Source: Primulina eburnea
Lineage: Eukaryota; Streptophyta; Magnoliopsida; Lamiales; Gesneriaceae
Assembly: GCF_022965805.1 (NCBI RefSeq)
Contig: NW_027331019.1
Span: 1 to 64,000, forward strand
Direction: 5' to 3'
DNA: 64,000 nucleotides
The notes below the pieces were generated by a model. It had not been told where the DNA came from and made no database searches. It saw only the letters and a program-made list of their open reading frames with translations. Of the stretch, positions 22,624 to 34,259 are shown piece by piece. Made by a program: the position numbers and the translations under genes. Every line of letters begins with the position of its first letter. Position 1 is the first letter of the stretch.

Positions 22624-24627
22624 TTAAGTCTTACCGAACAACTCCGGGTAGCAAAGCCTCATATCTGTCTCTGACTCCCAAGTGGCCTCTTCCACTGATT
22701 GGTTTAACCACCGAACTTTGACTAGCTTAGTCACTTTGTTCTGGAGTCTGCGCTCCTGCCTGTCGAGGATTTGAGTCGGTCTCTCCTCATAAGACATATC
22801 TGGAGCAAGCTGCAAAGGCTCATAACTCAGAATGTGCGAAGGATTAGCCAAATATTTCCTTAGCATCGAGACGTGAAACACATTGTGTACCCCGGTCAGG
22901 TTCGGCGGAAGGGCTACACGATAGGCTAATGTCCCAACTCTGTCAAGAATCTCGAACGGTCCAATAAACCTCAGACTCAACTTGCCTCTTTTCCCAAATC
23001 TCATAACACCTTTCATGGGTGCTATCTTGACGAAAACGTGATCCCCAACGGCAAACTCGAGATCTCTTCTTCTCTTATCGGCATAGCTCTTCTGACGGCT
23101 TTGGGCGGTCTTCATTCTGTCACGAATCTTGACCACCACTTCTGCAGTCTGCTGAACTATCTCTGGGCCTAGATCTGTTCTCTCACCAACTTCATCCCAA
23201 TGAACTGGCGATCTGCACTTCCGACCATACAACGCTTCATAGGGAGCCATACCAATTGATGCTTGGAAACTGTTGTTGTATGTGAACTCTACTAGAGGTA
23301 GCTTAGACTCCCAAGTTCCCTGAAAATCAATCATGCAAGCTCTTAGCAAGTCTTCCAAAATCTGAATCACTCGTTCAGACTGGCCATCTGTCTGCGGGTG
23401 AAAAGCTGTACTGAACAGTAACTTCGTCCCCATAGCTGCATGCAAGCTCTTCCAGAAGGACGATGTAAACCTCGGATCCCTGTCGGACACAATTGAGACT
23501 GGGAAACCATGCAAACGGACTATCTCCCTGATATAAAGATCCGCATACTGCGTCATGGAGAAAGTCGTTTTCACTGGCAGAAAATGCGCTGACTTAGTGA
23601 GTCGGTCCACGATAAGCCAAATAGAATTATACCCTTTGACTGACTTAGGTAACCCAACGACGAAATCCATAGTGATGTTCTCCCATTTCCACTCTGGGAT
23701 AGGGAGTGGCTTAAGCAAACCTGCTGGCCTCTGATGCTCTGCCTTCACCTGCTGGCAAGTGAGGCACTCCGATACAAATCTGCGGATGTCTCTCTTCATC
23801 TCTGGCCACCAATACAATAACTGTAGGTCTTTGTACATCTTGGTACCTCCCGGGTGAATAGAATACGGAGATGCGTGTGCCTCTATCATAATATCCTGTC
23901 TGATCGAATCAACACTAGGCACCCACATTCTGTCTCTGTATCTCACGATACCATCTAACACTGTGTACAACACACTGCCCTTAGCTTCATCCTTCAGTCT
24001 CCATTTCTGTAGTTGCTCATCTGAAGACTGTCCTGTTCGAATGCGGTCTAGTAAATCAGATTTGACTGTCAGATTAGACAGTCTAGGAGCTCTGCCCTTA
24101 TGATAAATCTCTAGACCAAACCTCTAAATCTCAGACTGAAGCGGTCTCTGAACTGACAATTGTGCTATGACTGCCACTTTTCTGCTCAAAGCGTCTGCCA
24201 CGACGTTAGCTTTTCCCGGATGGTAGCTAATTTCGCAATCATAGTCCTTCACAAGTTCTAACCACCGTCTCTGTTTCATATTCAGCTCTTTCTGTGTGAA
24301 GAAATATTTGAGACTTTTGTGATCGGTGAAAATCTGACACTTCTCGCCGTATAAGTAATGTCTCCAAATCTTCAATGCAAAGACAACGGCGGCTAATTCC
24401 AAATCGTGAGTCGGGTAGTTCTTCTCATGCACCTTTAACTTTCTGGAAGCATAAGCTATAACTCGACCCTTTTGCATCAAGACTGCTCCTAAACCGAGTT
24501 TAGATGCATCGGTGTATAACACATAATCTCCTTGTCCTGATGGCATGGCTAACACCGGTGCTGAAATGAGAGCTTGCTTCAAGGTGTCGAAGCTCTTCTG
24601 ACATTCCACTCCACACAAATTTAGCAT
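22624..24627 (-). pseudogene. pol: GYP4 pol, 3' part: RNase H, integrase, chromodomain-like tail
   Basis: In frame order this part holds RNase H (YTDAS, DLELAA, TDHKS, ADALSRK), then the integrase HHCC finger (AHASP...SIHPG...CLTCQQ), the DDE core ([20 protein letters not shown]), a GPF motif (FIGPFEIL) and the chromodomain-like tail (EEATWESE), ending near CYPELF. One in-frame TAG at 24124-24126 separates RNase H from integrase. The frame differs from the upstream RT frame because of an indel of about two bases near 24620. The integrase part (24123-22624) is itself open. Confidence 0.9.
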
Positions 24628-26001
24628 TTTTCTTGGTTAGTGAAGTGAGTGGCACTGCTATAGACGAAAACCCCCGAATAAACTTACGGTAGTAACCTGC
24701 TAAACCCAAAAAGCTGCGGATCTCTGATGCATTCTTTGGCTCTACCCATTCCTTGACGGCTGCCACTTTGGCTGGATCCACTTCAATCCCTCTACTAGAC
24801 ACTATATGCCCCAAAAACGCGACTTTCTGCAACCAAAACTCGCACTTGCTGAATTTTGCATACAACTTACGGCTCTGCAAAGTCCGCAAAACTGTCCTCA
24901 AGTGCTGGTCGTGCTCTTCATGGTTCTTCGAGTATATGAGAATATCGTCAATGAACACTATGACGAACTGATCGAGGAACGGCTGAAAAACTCGGTTCAT
25001 GAGATCCATGAAAATAGCTGGAGCATTGGTCAATCCAAACGGCATCACTAAGAACTCTTAATGCCCGTATCTGGTCCTGAAAGCTGTCTTATGCACATCT
25101 GCATCCTTTACTCTCAGTTGGTGATACCCTGATCGAAGATCGATTTTGGAGAACACGGCAGCTCCCTGCAACTGATCGAACAAATCTTCGATTCTGGGCA
25201 ACGGGTACTTATTCTTGATCGTTACCTTGTTCAACTCACGGTAATTGATGCACAGTCTCATGCTCCCATCCTTCTTTTTCACAAAGAGTACTGGTGCGCC
25301 CCACGGTGAGAAGCTCGGGCGGATAAACTCCTTGTCTAATAGCTCCTGAATCTGCTGTTTAAGTTCTAACATCTCTGCTGGGGCTAATCTGTACGGTGCC
25401 TTAGAGATCGGCACTGTACCAGGCATGAGATCGATGGCAAACTCCACCTCTCTATCTGGTGGAAGGCCTGTGACGTCGTCTGGGAAGACTTCTGGAAATT
25501 CTCTGGCTACTGGCACTTCTGAAATAGAAGGAGTGGGCACGTCAGGCGCTGCTATAACACTGGCCAAGAAAGCCTGACATCCCTTTGAAATTAATTTCCT
25601 CGCCTGCATGCACGAAATCATACGAGGTAAACTCCTCCATCTAGCTGGCTCGAATAAAAACTGCTCCATACCAAGCGGTCTGACCAATACCGACCTCTTC
25701 TGAAAATCGATTAGAACTCGGTTCTTAGTCAGACAGTCCATGCCCAAAATGATATCGAACTCTGGCATCGGCAACACGATCAAATCTGCATACACTAGGT
25801 GGCCCTGCAGTTCTAGATCGATATCCCTGATCACGCTGGTAGCTAACAACTCTTCCCCTGATGGGACTGTCACTGAGAAGTTCAAGTCTAGACCGATGGA
25901 CTTGATGTCCAGGTGATTAGCAAAGGTCTCTGATATAAAGGAGTGAGTGACTCCTGAATCTATCAGTGCAGTTGTAGCTAATCTCTTTATGAAAATGTTC
26001 C
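24628..26001 (-). pseudogene. pol: GYP4 pol, 5' part: protease and reverse transcriptase
   Basis: The protease motif DSGVTHSF lies just after the intron acceptor. RT follows, with the conserved [20 protein letters not shown] and FIDDIL motifs. A TAA at 25058-25060 replaces the Tyr codon that relatives have after RYGH. Downstream the same frame resumes ([12 protein letters not shown]) until the frameshift near 24620. The two lesions make this copy unable to yield full Pol. Confidence 0.9.
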
Positions 26002-26209
26002 CTGAGACGCGTTAGCACAACACAACTTATATCCCAAAATACTAACATTAACCTTACGCATAATAAAATTCGATGTCCTATGCCATTCAAAAATAATGCT
26101 AACAAGATAGTAACCCAAACATACTCAAACTATACTAGCATCCTAAAAATCCCCAAATAAAATTCACCTGCAAGGCAAATTAATACTGAGCTTAGGTACG
26201 AGAGTTTAC
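26002..26209 (-). other. Putative spliceosomal intron between GYP4 gag and protease
   Basis: On the minus strand 208 bases start GTAAAC (26209) and end TCTCAG (26002). A TGCTAAC branch-site-like word lies a few bases before the acceptor. Removing it splits a Gly codon after its first base and joins the Gag frame to the protease frame without a shift. Unspliced RNA hits a stop at 26130-26132, about 27 codons into the intron. This fits a Gag product from unspliced RNA and Gag-Pol from spliced RNA. Protein-level continuity is the main evidence; there are no transcripts to confirm it. Confidence 0.75.
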
Positions 26210-27275
26210 CGGTCAGTAAAGTAGTGTCCGGATCCGCTTCCTGAGTGTGCATGGCGAATACCCGGCCTTGAGTTGGCTGCTTCCATTGCGGGCACTCCTT
26301 TAGCATGTGGTCGGTAGCACCACACTTAAAGCACTTGCCTGATCCATACAAGCATGGTCCGGGGTGCTGGCGGTTACACTTCTGACAAACAGGGAAATTA
26401 CCGAGCTTCTGCGGCGCCCCCTGCTGTTGGATAGGGCCCTTGCCCTTAGGTGGTCCTTGGTATGGTTTCTTTCCAGGCTGCCCCTGGTAGGGCTTCTTAA
26501 ATGGTGGTCGTTGCTGATACTGCTGGTGTTGCTGCGGTGCCTGAAAGGGCCTCTTGCCCAGTCGATCCTTCTCGATTTCTTTCATATCCTGCTCTGCCTC
26601 CAATGCCCTCGCTACGGCGACCTCATAGGTCATAGGCCCTACCACCTTCACATCGCGGCGCAAGATCGGCCGCATTCCAAGGAGAAAGTGTCTCACCTTG
26701 GCCTGCACATCATAGGCGATTAAGGGCATAAATTGGCAACCCTTCTCAAACTTCTGCACAAAATCAGCTACGCTGCTATCCCCCTGCCGTAGCGTCATGA
26801 ACTCCCCAATCAGTTTCGTACGCACTTCCTCAGTGAAGTACTTGGAGTAGAACACCTCCTTGAACCCATTCCACGTGAGAGTCTGTAGGTTAACTATCAC
26901 TGATGCGCTCTCCCACCAAACTCTTGCACTCCCATGAAGTAGAAAGATAGCGCACCTCACTCGATCAGCATCCTGCAACTCCATGAAATCGAAGATTACC
27001 TCGATGGATTTAACCCATCCCTCTGCTATCAATGGGTCCGTCGTCCCTGAGAATTTATCTGGGTGCATCCTGTTGAACCTCTCGTAGACAGCCTCAGCTC
27101 TGGGTCTCGCCCCTGGATCAGCCACTGTCTGGTTACCCATAAACTGGGCAAAGAACTGATTCATTCCAGCCATCATCTGGACCTGCATGTCTGGTGGAGG
27201 ATTGGCTCTCTCCTCGACTCGAGGCTCTCTGTCCTCCTCCATATCTTCCCGATTAATCTCACGTCTAGGAGGCAT
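26130..27275 (-). CDS. gag: GYP4 Gag
   Basis: This is a Gag capsid/nucleocapsid protein of a different lineage from GYP1, 3, 6 and 7. I chose the start at 27275 (MPPRRE), eight codons inside the longest frame, because related Gags begin MPPRR. The capsid core (Retrotrans_gag) spans about residues 80-210, a Gln/Pro/Lys-rich basic stretch about 245-295, and one CX2CX4HX4C knuckle (CFKCGATDHMLKEC) follows. The last 27 or so codons (26209-26130) are intron read-through. The frame has no internal stop. Confidence 0.88.
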   Translation of the reverse strand: MPPRREINREDMEEDREPRVEERANPPPDMQVQMMAGMNQFFAQFMGNQTVADPGARPRAEAVYERFNRMHPDKFSGTTDPLIAEGWVKSIEVIFDFMELQDADRVRCAIFLLHGSARVWWESASVIVNLQTLTWNGFKEVFYSKYFTEEVRTKLIGEFMTLRQGDSSVADFVQKFEKGCQFMPLIAYDVQAKVRHFLLGMRPILRRDVKVVGPMTYEVAVARALEAEQDMKEIEKDRLGKRPFQAPQQHQQYQQRPPFKKPYQGQPGKKPYQGPPKGKGPIQQQGAPQKLGNFPVCQKCNRQHPGPCLYGSGKCFKCGATDHMLKECPQWKQPTQGRVFAMHTQEADPDTTLLTGKLSYLSSVLICLAGEFYLGIFRMLV

Positions 27276-27494
27276 ACTGTTCCAATAATTACCCAACACG
27301 TAAACCCAAGATGTATGATCGTGATATTCATAGCATAAGATGCACGTACTGAACTTAAAACATGGGCATGCTGAAATCGTAACTCAATGCATACTACAAA
27401 ACATAAATCTTGAAACTTTAAAACTTACAGACTTGAGGTGTGACTTCGAGAGCTTCTTGCGACTTGCAGTAGGCGTAACCCTTTACAAGAACCT
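27276..27494 (-). other. GYP4 untranslated leader
   Basis: About 220 bases lie between the primer site and gag. No gene is seen. Confidence 0.55.
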
Positions 27495-27507
27495 GGCTAT
27501 GATACCA
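27495..27507 (-). other. GYP4 primer-binding site (tRNA-iMet, one mismatch)
   Basis: TGGTATCATAGCC on the minus strand differs from the usual TGGTATCAGAGCC by one base (T for G). It sits two bases from the LTR end. Confidence 0.85.
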
Positions 27508-27509
27508 AC

Positions 27510-30334
27510 TGTAACGTACCGTACTTTTACTACTTGAAATTTGCGGAAAATAAAAATTTTTATTCAAATAAAACATCCGTACGGTCGTCACCCAACATTC
27601 ATAAATTATATTTAAAATAATCCATCATCAAATAAAAGTTTGCTAAAAGAACGCTGTCTCAAAACATCTCACATTCAAATCATAAAAATTCAGAGTATTT
27701 AAAACTGTGCTTAAAAACATAAACTTGCGGTCCTCGGGTTTAGCCTGCCGCTCAGCCCAAGCCTGCCCCTTGGTCGCCACCTCCTGTCTCCTGTTCATCG
27801 TACTCACCTGCATCGATCAAGTCTAGTGAGTCTAAAGACTCAACACGTATAAACTGGAAATAACGAGTACTACATAATAAAATCGCATGCATCTTTAATA
27901 TAGGACATACATAACTTTAAATTGAACTTGCATAAACTTCAACTTGAAATAAACTTGAACTTGAACATACATACTACGACGTGTCATGATCATAAACTTT
28001 TCTTAAACATGCTATCATACTTCACATACTTGGCTGCATAATTTTACGTAGAGGATGTTTCAAACCAAGTGACCCTTAACATGATAAACGCCTGATCAGA
28101 CTCACCACAGTACTGGGCTAACAGGGACGTATCCACTGCCGCATACATAAGATCCCTGTTCATAATTTAACAGGCCAGTTGATCCACGTTCATAATTTAA
28201 CGCTTCACAACCACGATCTAACCCGTTCATAATTTAACGGGCGGATTGGTCCCCGTTCATGATTTAACGCTTTCCAATCCTAACTTTCTTTGGTCACAAG
28301 ACAATTAGCATACCTCAAAACTTAACACATTTCCTTTGCACGTCGTACATACTTACTTGGCGTTGAGGGATTCGTTGGACTTCGACTGGGGCCGTTGCTG
28401 CAACTTACTAACGTGAATTTCATACTTAACTTGCATTACTTACACGTAGAAAACTCATGCTTACTCTCAAGCTTAATCATATCTCAGGATCTTCTACAAT
28501 TTCCCACGACACGCCCTTAATAATCCTTGCACTAACCCATAACATCAAACTTAAAATGAACTTACAAATATTTCCCAAAAACAAGGGTACACGGACCCCG
28601 TGCTTGGGTCCGGGAGAGGGTCCGTGTACGCACTGCCTAGAATGTGTCGGAAAACGGAAGGGGCACTGACCCCGTGTTTGGGTCCGGAAGGGGGTCCGTG
28701 TAGGTATTGCATGCCAAGTGTCTCGAAAAAGAAAGGACACGGACCCCGTGTGAGGGTCCGGGTTAAGGTCCGTGTGACTACTGTCTTGGAACACCAAATG
28801 GAAAACAAAGGCACGGACCCCGTGCTCGGGTCCGTGTGGGGGTCCGTCTGCACACTGTACAAAGAAACCTGCGAGAAAACTTATGCACATGCCTACACAC
28901 CAAAATTGACACTTGAACACTAGGATTCAACACCTTAAGGACACCATAACATTGCATAAAACTTATATAAACACTTCAAGATACGACGTCCACCATACTA
29001 CCCAATACAACGCTAATTAGCAATTGACATCAATCGAATTCCTACGATTTTAAACTAATTCGAACGCCTAAAGACGTCCAACAAAACCTTGAAAAATACA
29101 ACAAACCTCAATACTAACATACTCCTACGCAGCGACGATCGCCCGTCGATTTCCAACGAAGCCTGCAACACTGAAACTTCAAGAATTATCAATAACATAA
29201 CTTTTCTGAAACGCAGTTTGCGCAGTCCCACGAAAAACGCCATAACTCATTCAATATTTGTCCAAAAATTTCGAACCATATATCAAATCGAAGGTATTGA
29301 AAAGTTCTACGTTTTTTCCATTGAAAGTTTTCCCAAAGTATGAACAGAAAAATCGCAGTTTTGGCATGAACAGTAAAAACGAGTTTTAGATCTAAAAATT
29401 TTCCTTCGAAATTGATCCGATTCATGATCCGCTCAAACTACTATCATCATACATAACTTTTACGCATAAAAACAACGCAATACAATATATGACTTGATCG
29501 ACACAGCAAGAACAGATTATACATGCCTTTTGATGATAACGTTACCGAAAGACGACACCGAAGCGGAGATGGAGAGAGGCTCGATCCGGGACGAACGCGG
29601 CACCGATTCTCTAGAAATAAAATCACGAAATCTGCTGGAATTTGAGAGGGAAGGGGGACGGCTGCTATGCTCTTAGAAGAACCCTAGTTTTCTCTTTTAA
29701 AATAATAAATCTAGAATGAAACTTGTGTGTGTGTGTTTAGGCGTGAGTTAGTGTGTGTAAAAGTGTGTTTGTGTGTGTGTGGCGTGTGTTTTAGATTAAT
29801 TAGGAGACTAATTGCTTAATTAAAAATAATTATCTACTAATCAAACACTAACTCTCCTATACCTTTTAAATGAAACTCTATAATTAAAAATATAACACTC
29901 CATACTAGACCTTGAAAGTTCTAAAATCATAAACTCACAAAAATAATTAAATTTAGGATTCAAAATACTAACATCTCATAAAATACTAAATTTTAAAAGT
30001 TTTAAACTCTTAAAATCACTAAATAAATATTTAGGCTCAAAATGCTAAAACTCACTAAATTATTTAAATTGCCCCCAAACTCAACTTAAAATAAAATACC
30101 ATCTTTAAAATTACCAAAAAACGTCACCGGGTCTTTTCCTCAATCCCGCCTCGAATGATCGCCTGAAACATGAAACTCGAAAGACGTTTTAACGTGCATT
30201 ACATAAACGTAATTAAATTAAAAATAATGCATTTAAATAATTATGCATGTCTAAACTCCTTTTAAAATAAGTTAAATGCTTTAATAATTTAAATAGATGC
30301 ATGGGTTATACGTGTACTGAAATCGGGTTCTACA
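27510..30334 (-). repeat. GYP4 5' LTR
   Basis: It is 2825 bp long, ends GGGTTCTACA on the plus strand, and repeats the layout of the 3' LTR, including the hairpin array at 28597-28853. Confidence 0.92.
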
Positions 30335-30347
30335 GTCGTTGACAGCC

Positions 30348-31126
30348 ATTGGTATATCGAGAGTTGTCAATGAATCGATACTATGTGTCGTGTCGTAGTG
30401 GCATCAATGGTGTAATCTATGAAACCCCTTTCATAATTACCACCATACTCTGGCCAGAGATTTCAACCTACATACACATGATAACACATAGGATATCCAT
30501 ATCCGAAGGTAAGCGGTGAATCCCCGACTACAATGCATCGACTCCTATGTGTTTCGACAGAACACCCAACCTTGCCACCTGATGACCCCATGAGAGTCGG
30601 TAACAAGTCAAAGTGTAATTCTAGCACATAGAGTCTCAATGTTGTCCCGGGTCATAAGGACTAATGGTGTACAACCATAAACTAGGACGTTTCCACTCGA
30701 TAAGTGAGAACCACTTGGAAAGTCCTTTTATGGAGGGTTGTTCAGTGCACTCAACAAGGAGCACCTATCTGCATGTTCGGACATCACAATGTCCCCTACC
30801 AATGAAACATGGTACTCACATCGCAGATACTAGTCTCGAACTCGAGCGGCCTATATCCTTCTTAGTGGCGGCTGAATCGACTAGGAACCGTTTAGAATAT
30901 ACAGTATTACAAATATGAGTTTCATGATACTCATCATATGAGCATCTCATATTCTTTCTACCATTTGTATATTCAAGGGCTTTATCTATGCAACTAGCAT
31001 GGGTATACAGATAGAGATGTGCCAAAATAATAATATCAAATATTACTAAAATAAAGATTGCTTATACATAGAGTTTCATTGTGAACACTCGGCCAACACT
31101 TGGCTCGACGGGCACCTACTCTAACA
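30348..31126 (-). mobile_element. Partial copia-like LTR, inverted
   Basis: On the minus strand it starts TGTTAGAGTAGGTGCCC at 31126 and matches window positions 1-395 up to its broken end near 30348. It joins two gypsy LTR pieces of opposite orientation (GYP1 on the left, GYP5 on the right), so it marks a rearrangement rather than a simple insertion. The exact left break is blurred by shared bases (TTGACAG). Confidence 0.7.
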
Positions 31127-31935
31127 TTTATGCCACAAGATCACTCGTCTAATACTCGTCTAATACATGCTTCTATAAATCAATAGAACATGCATATCAA
31201 TTCAAATCAATGTAAATAATAACAATAAGTATGTTATTTAGGGAAACTCAAGTATATCCTACTTGAGTCGTTCTCCCAGTACCACATTGGCTTATACATT
31301 TCTTTTATTGCAGTTCTGATGTTGTTCCTGTCTGGAATTCAAAGTCTGTCAACCCTCAATCTGGCAATGACAATATCAATAATATCATATCAATATACTA
31401 CTCAAATCCATAGCAATCTGATCAATCTGGAATTAACTCAAAATCAATGGCATAACGGCATAATCTCGATACTCCCGTCAACACAACCTTAATAGATATT
31501 AATTACAATCCATAACAATATCCAATACAATCTGTAATCAATCAAAAATCCAAATTTTTCAATATCAATCGATATAATCTGAAATATCATAACAATTCCA
31601 TAATCAATCTGTTTCTCAATCTGACTTCGATTCTACGATGTCTAACGTGTCAAGAACCCAATATATGAATCATATTCGATTCTGACAATAGCATAATTTC
31701 AAAACATAATCAAACGTAACAAAACTGACGTCCAGTTGTAGCTGTCGACGATAGGATCACAATACCACAATCAGATTTAAAATCAGACGATCAGATACAG
31801 ATTGAATTTATTATCAAGACCCAAAATTCTCTCCGGACTTCCATCGTTCTTTCCTTTGTTTCTGGTTGAGGAAATTGCAAGTTTACATATTTTATATGCA
31901 TGGCAATGGTAGGTGGCTTACTTTAAGTGCAGCAC

Positions 31936-32185
31936 GTCTCGCGCATATGCGCTACCATCCTCGGCGCATATACGCGAGACCATATGTCTCGGCGCGTAGC
32001 ATGCACAGCGCCTCGCGCATATTCGCGCCCTTACTCGGCGCATATGCGTGAGGTCTTTAGCAATTTTTCACAACTCTCGGGTACCCTCGCGCATATGCGC
32101 GGATCCAGGTCGCGCATATGTGCGAGGTTCTCTGCCCACTCCGCGCATATGCGCCCGAAATGAACGCGCATAAGCGCGAGGCTTT
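31936..32185. repeat. U3 array of GCGCATATGCGC palindromes, degenerate
   Basis: About eight units related to CGCGCATATGCGCG are present, several with changes such as CATATAC or CATAAGC that break the palindrome. This fits an older copy than 18679-18852. Confidence 0.8.
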
Positions 32186-32303
32186 ATCCTCACGCATAAT
32201 TCAAATCTCCTTTCCGCCTATCCCGGTCTAATCCGTTCCATCTATAATCATATCAATTAATCAACAAATCATTTAAGATTAACAACACAGAAAATCCCGG
32301 GCA

Positions 32304-32308
32304 TTACA
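32304..32308. repeat. Target-site duplication of GYP6 (TTACA)
   Basis: TTACA at 32304-32308 is repeated at 42461-42465, outside the whole GYP6 array. The target is the terminal five bases of the GYP5 LTR. Confidence 0.9.
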
Positions 32309-33821
32309 TGTGGGGACCCGGGCTCTAACTCAATTCTTTTGGGATTTAAATGGGATCTTTGTTCGAAAATGTGGGTCAAAAATTTTCTTTTAACATTAAT
32401 TCAAATGTATAGATAAAGCATAACATGTCGTTAACTGAAATAAACAACATAATGTACATACATATCTGTCTAGTACAACCATACACTAGTGTTCGAATCT
32501 CAATTACAAGTAGTTCAACTCCAAACAGAAACTACTGGTAATCTGCTGCTACACCCGGCATCACCACGCTATCAACTCTCTCATCCTTGTCGTGACCCTG
32601 ATCCTGCCCCACCTGTTGCCATGCACACATACAGACACGACAACTGCCGGATAACTCCGGTGAGAACATATCCCAGTATAAAACATGGATACATGCAATG
32701 TAATAATCATATACAAATGCATAGCATATAACAAGTAACATGAATGTAAATCTAAACATGTAGAAGAATACAAATCTGTATTCAACATTTCAATCTTGAC
32801 TCGACTCGTTTCTAATCTAGGGATCCCGGTGTGAATAAGACGGTCTGTTACCTACCCAACCACTCGGGGCAACGGTACGTCTTATTCCTAGACTTCGGTC
32901 AACTCTGTATCGAGGGTCTACACATATAGCAAATCTGCTCCTATGCGACGATACACCGAAACGTCTAGTTTTGGCAAATCTGCCAATATCTCCTATCTCA
33001 ATACTCGAATATAAATCAATAAACAAGACATTACATAATCAATGTAATAACAATCTAGTATGTGATTTAGGGAAACTCGTATCAAGTCTGAATCGAGTTG
33101 TGCAATCCCAAGACCACATGAATTATACCTTTGTCGTCCCGGTCTGACGAAGACGAAGTCTCGAAGTCCAATCTGTCCATATCAAGTCTGAGATGACAAT
33201 ATCAAATACACTGTATCAATGTGTAACTCAATTCACGATCTGTTCTGATCAATACTCAACTCAGTATATAATCCGATCAATCTAAATTAACTGATGTTTC
33301 AACGGCATACTAACACAGTCTTGTAACTCCGTAAATCACAACATCACTGATATCATATCTAATTCATAACACAGACATATGGTATAATTTCCTCAGTCTG
33401 ATTCCATAAATATACCGAATAATCTATTCAGAACATATGAGAATAATCATTTCTCCATTCTTGAATCAAGAACAATACCAATCTAATGTTCAATCTAAAT
33501 CAATATCTTCAGAAAATCATAACAATTGTATAAACAGTCTATTCGTAAATCTGACTTCGATTATACAATACCTACGGTAGCAAACACACCATATCTGAAA
33601 CATATACAGTTCTAACAACATCATATTTCCAAAACATCTCAAAACGTAATAAAACTTACGTCCTTGTGTAGCTCGAGTCGAGAGGAGTACGGTACTACGT
33701 TCAAATTCGAATTCTGATGAACGGTCCTTCGACAATCGCCAATCAAAAAGGCGTAAGGATTTTCTATCAAAATCTCGACCTCCTTTCTGAAATTCTGAGG
33801 GAAAACGTGTCATTCCTCTGT

Positions 33822-33833
33822 ATATATACTGCA
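33822..33833 (-). promoter_or_regulatory. TATA box of the GYP6 LTR
   Basis: AGTATATATACA on the minus strand lies about 45 bases after the palindrome array. Copies are at 39704-39715 and about 42060-42071. Confidence 0.6.
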
Positions 33834-33879
33834 TGCACTTCATGAAACATGGCATCATTTTTCATGCAACACGCATGAC

Positions 33880-34066
33880 CGCGGGTGCGGTGAGTGTAAG
33901 GAGCGCGGGTGCGCTCAAGCGGTGATCCTAGCCATTCTCTCGGCAGCTCAGACCGCGGGTGCGCTTCTTGCAAGACCGCGGGTGCGGTGTGTCTACGGGA
34001 TTTGTACTTCATTTTCTGCACATGCACCGCGGGTGCGGTCGTGCTAGCACCGCGGGTGCGGTTGTG
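33880..34066. repeat. U3 array of ACCGCGGGTGCGGT repeats
   Basis: About six units of ACCGCGGGTGCGGT or GCGCGGGTGCGC are present, each with inverted ends (ACCGC...GCGGT). The array is copied at 39762-39948 and 42117-42303. Confidence 0.9.
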
Positions 34067-34221
34067 CAACTTCTAAATTCTAGTCTTCTGATCATGCAAC
34101 ACCTGGTTTCTCAAATCTTTCTTCCCTCATTGCATGTCATGCATTCTCATATCTTTCGAGTCTTACATTAACGAAGATTAACAATCTTGGTTTATCAATT
34201 CTATAATTCTTGGGCATTACA

Positions 34222-34259
34222 TTTCTCCCCCTCTTAGATCTGAGTTCGTCCTCGAACTC
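34222..34259 (-). other. GYP6 polypurine tract and stem-loop
   Basis: On the minus strand the run AAGAGGGGGAGAAA (34235-34222) precedes the LTR. The stem-loop GAGTTCG-AGGA-CGAACTC is at 34259-34242. Both are intact although pol is not, and both recur after the second LTR at 40104-40141. Confidence 0.8.

Larger units (their letters stand above)
19761..30334 (-). mobile_element. GYP4: Ty3/gypsy chromovirus with broken pol
   Basis: It is a 10.6-kb element with LTRs of 2827 and 2825 bp, a primer site, gag, a putative intron, pol, a polypurine tract and a 5-bp TSD. Its LTRs differ at scattered positions (well over ten seen by eye), and pol carries two nonsense codons and a frameshift, so it is older than GYP3. 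Its gag and LTR belong to a different lineage from the other gypsy elements in the window. Confidence 0.93.
31127..32308 (-). repeat. GYP5 3' LTR, truncated
   Basis: On the minus strand it starts TGTAATGCCCGGGATTTT. It carries a degenerate CATATG palindrome array and then sequence homologous to the middle of the other gypsy LTRs, up to the copia-like junction at 31127. Its last five bases, TTACA, are the target of GYP6 and are duplicated at 42461-42465. Confidence 0.85.
32309..34221 (-). repeat. GYP6 LTR, first copy
   Basis: On the minus strand it starts TGTAATGCCCAAGAATT and ends CCCGGGTCCCCACA. It has an ACCGCGGGTGCGGT array (33880-34066), TATA (33822-33833) and a double hairpin (32607-32664). 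Confidence 0.93.
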
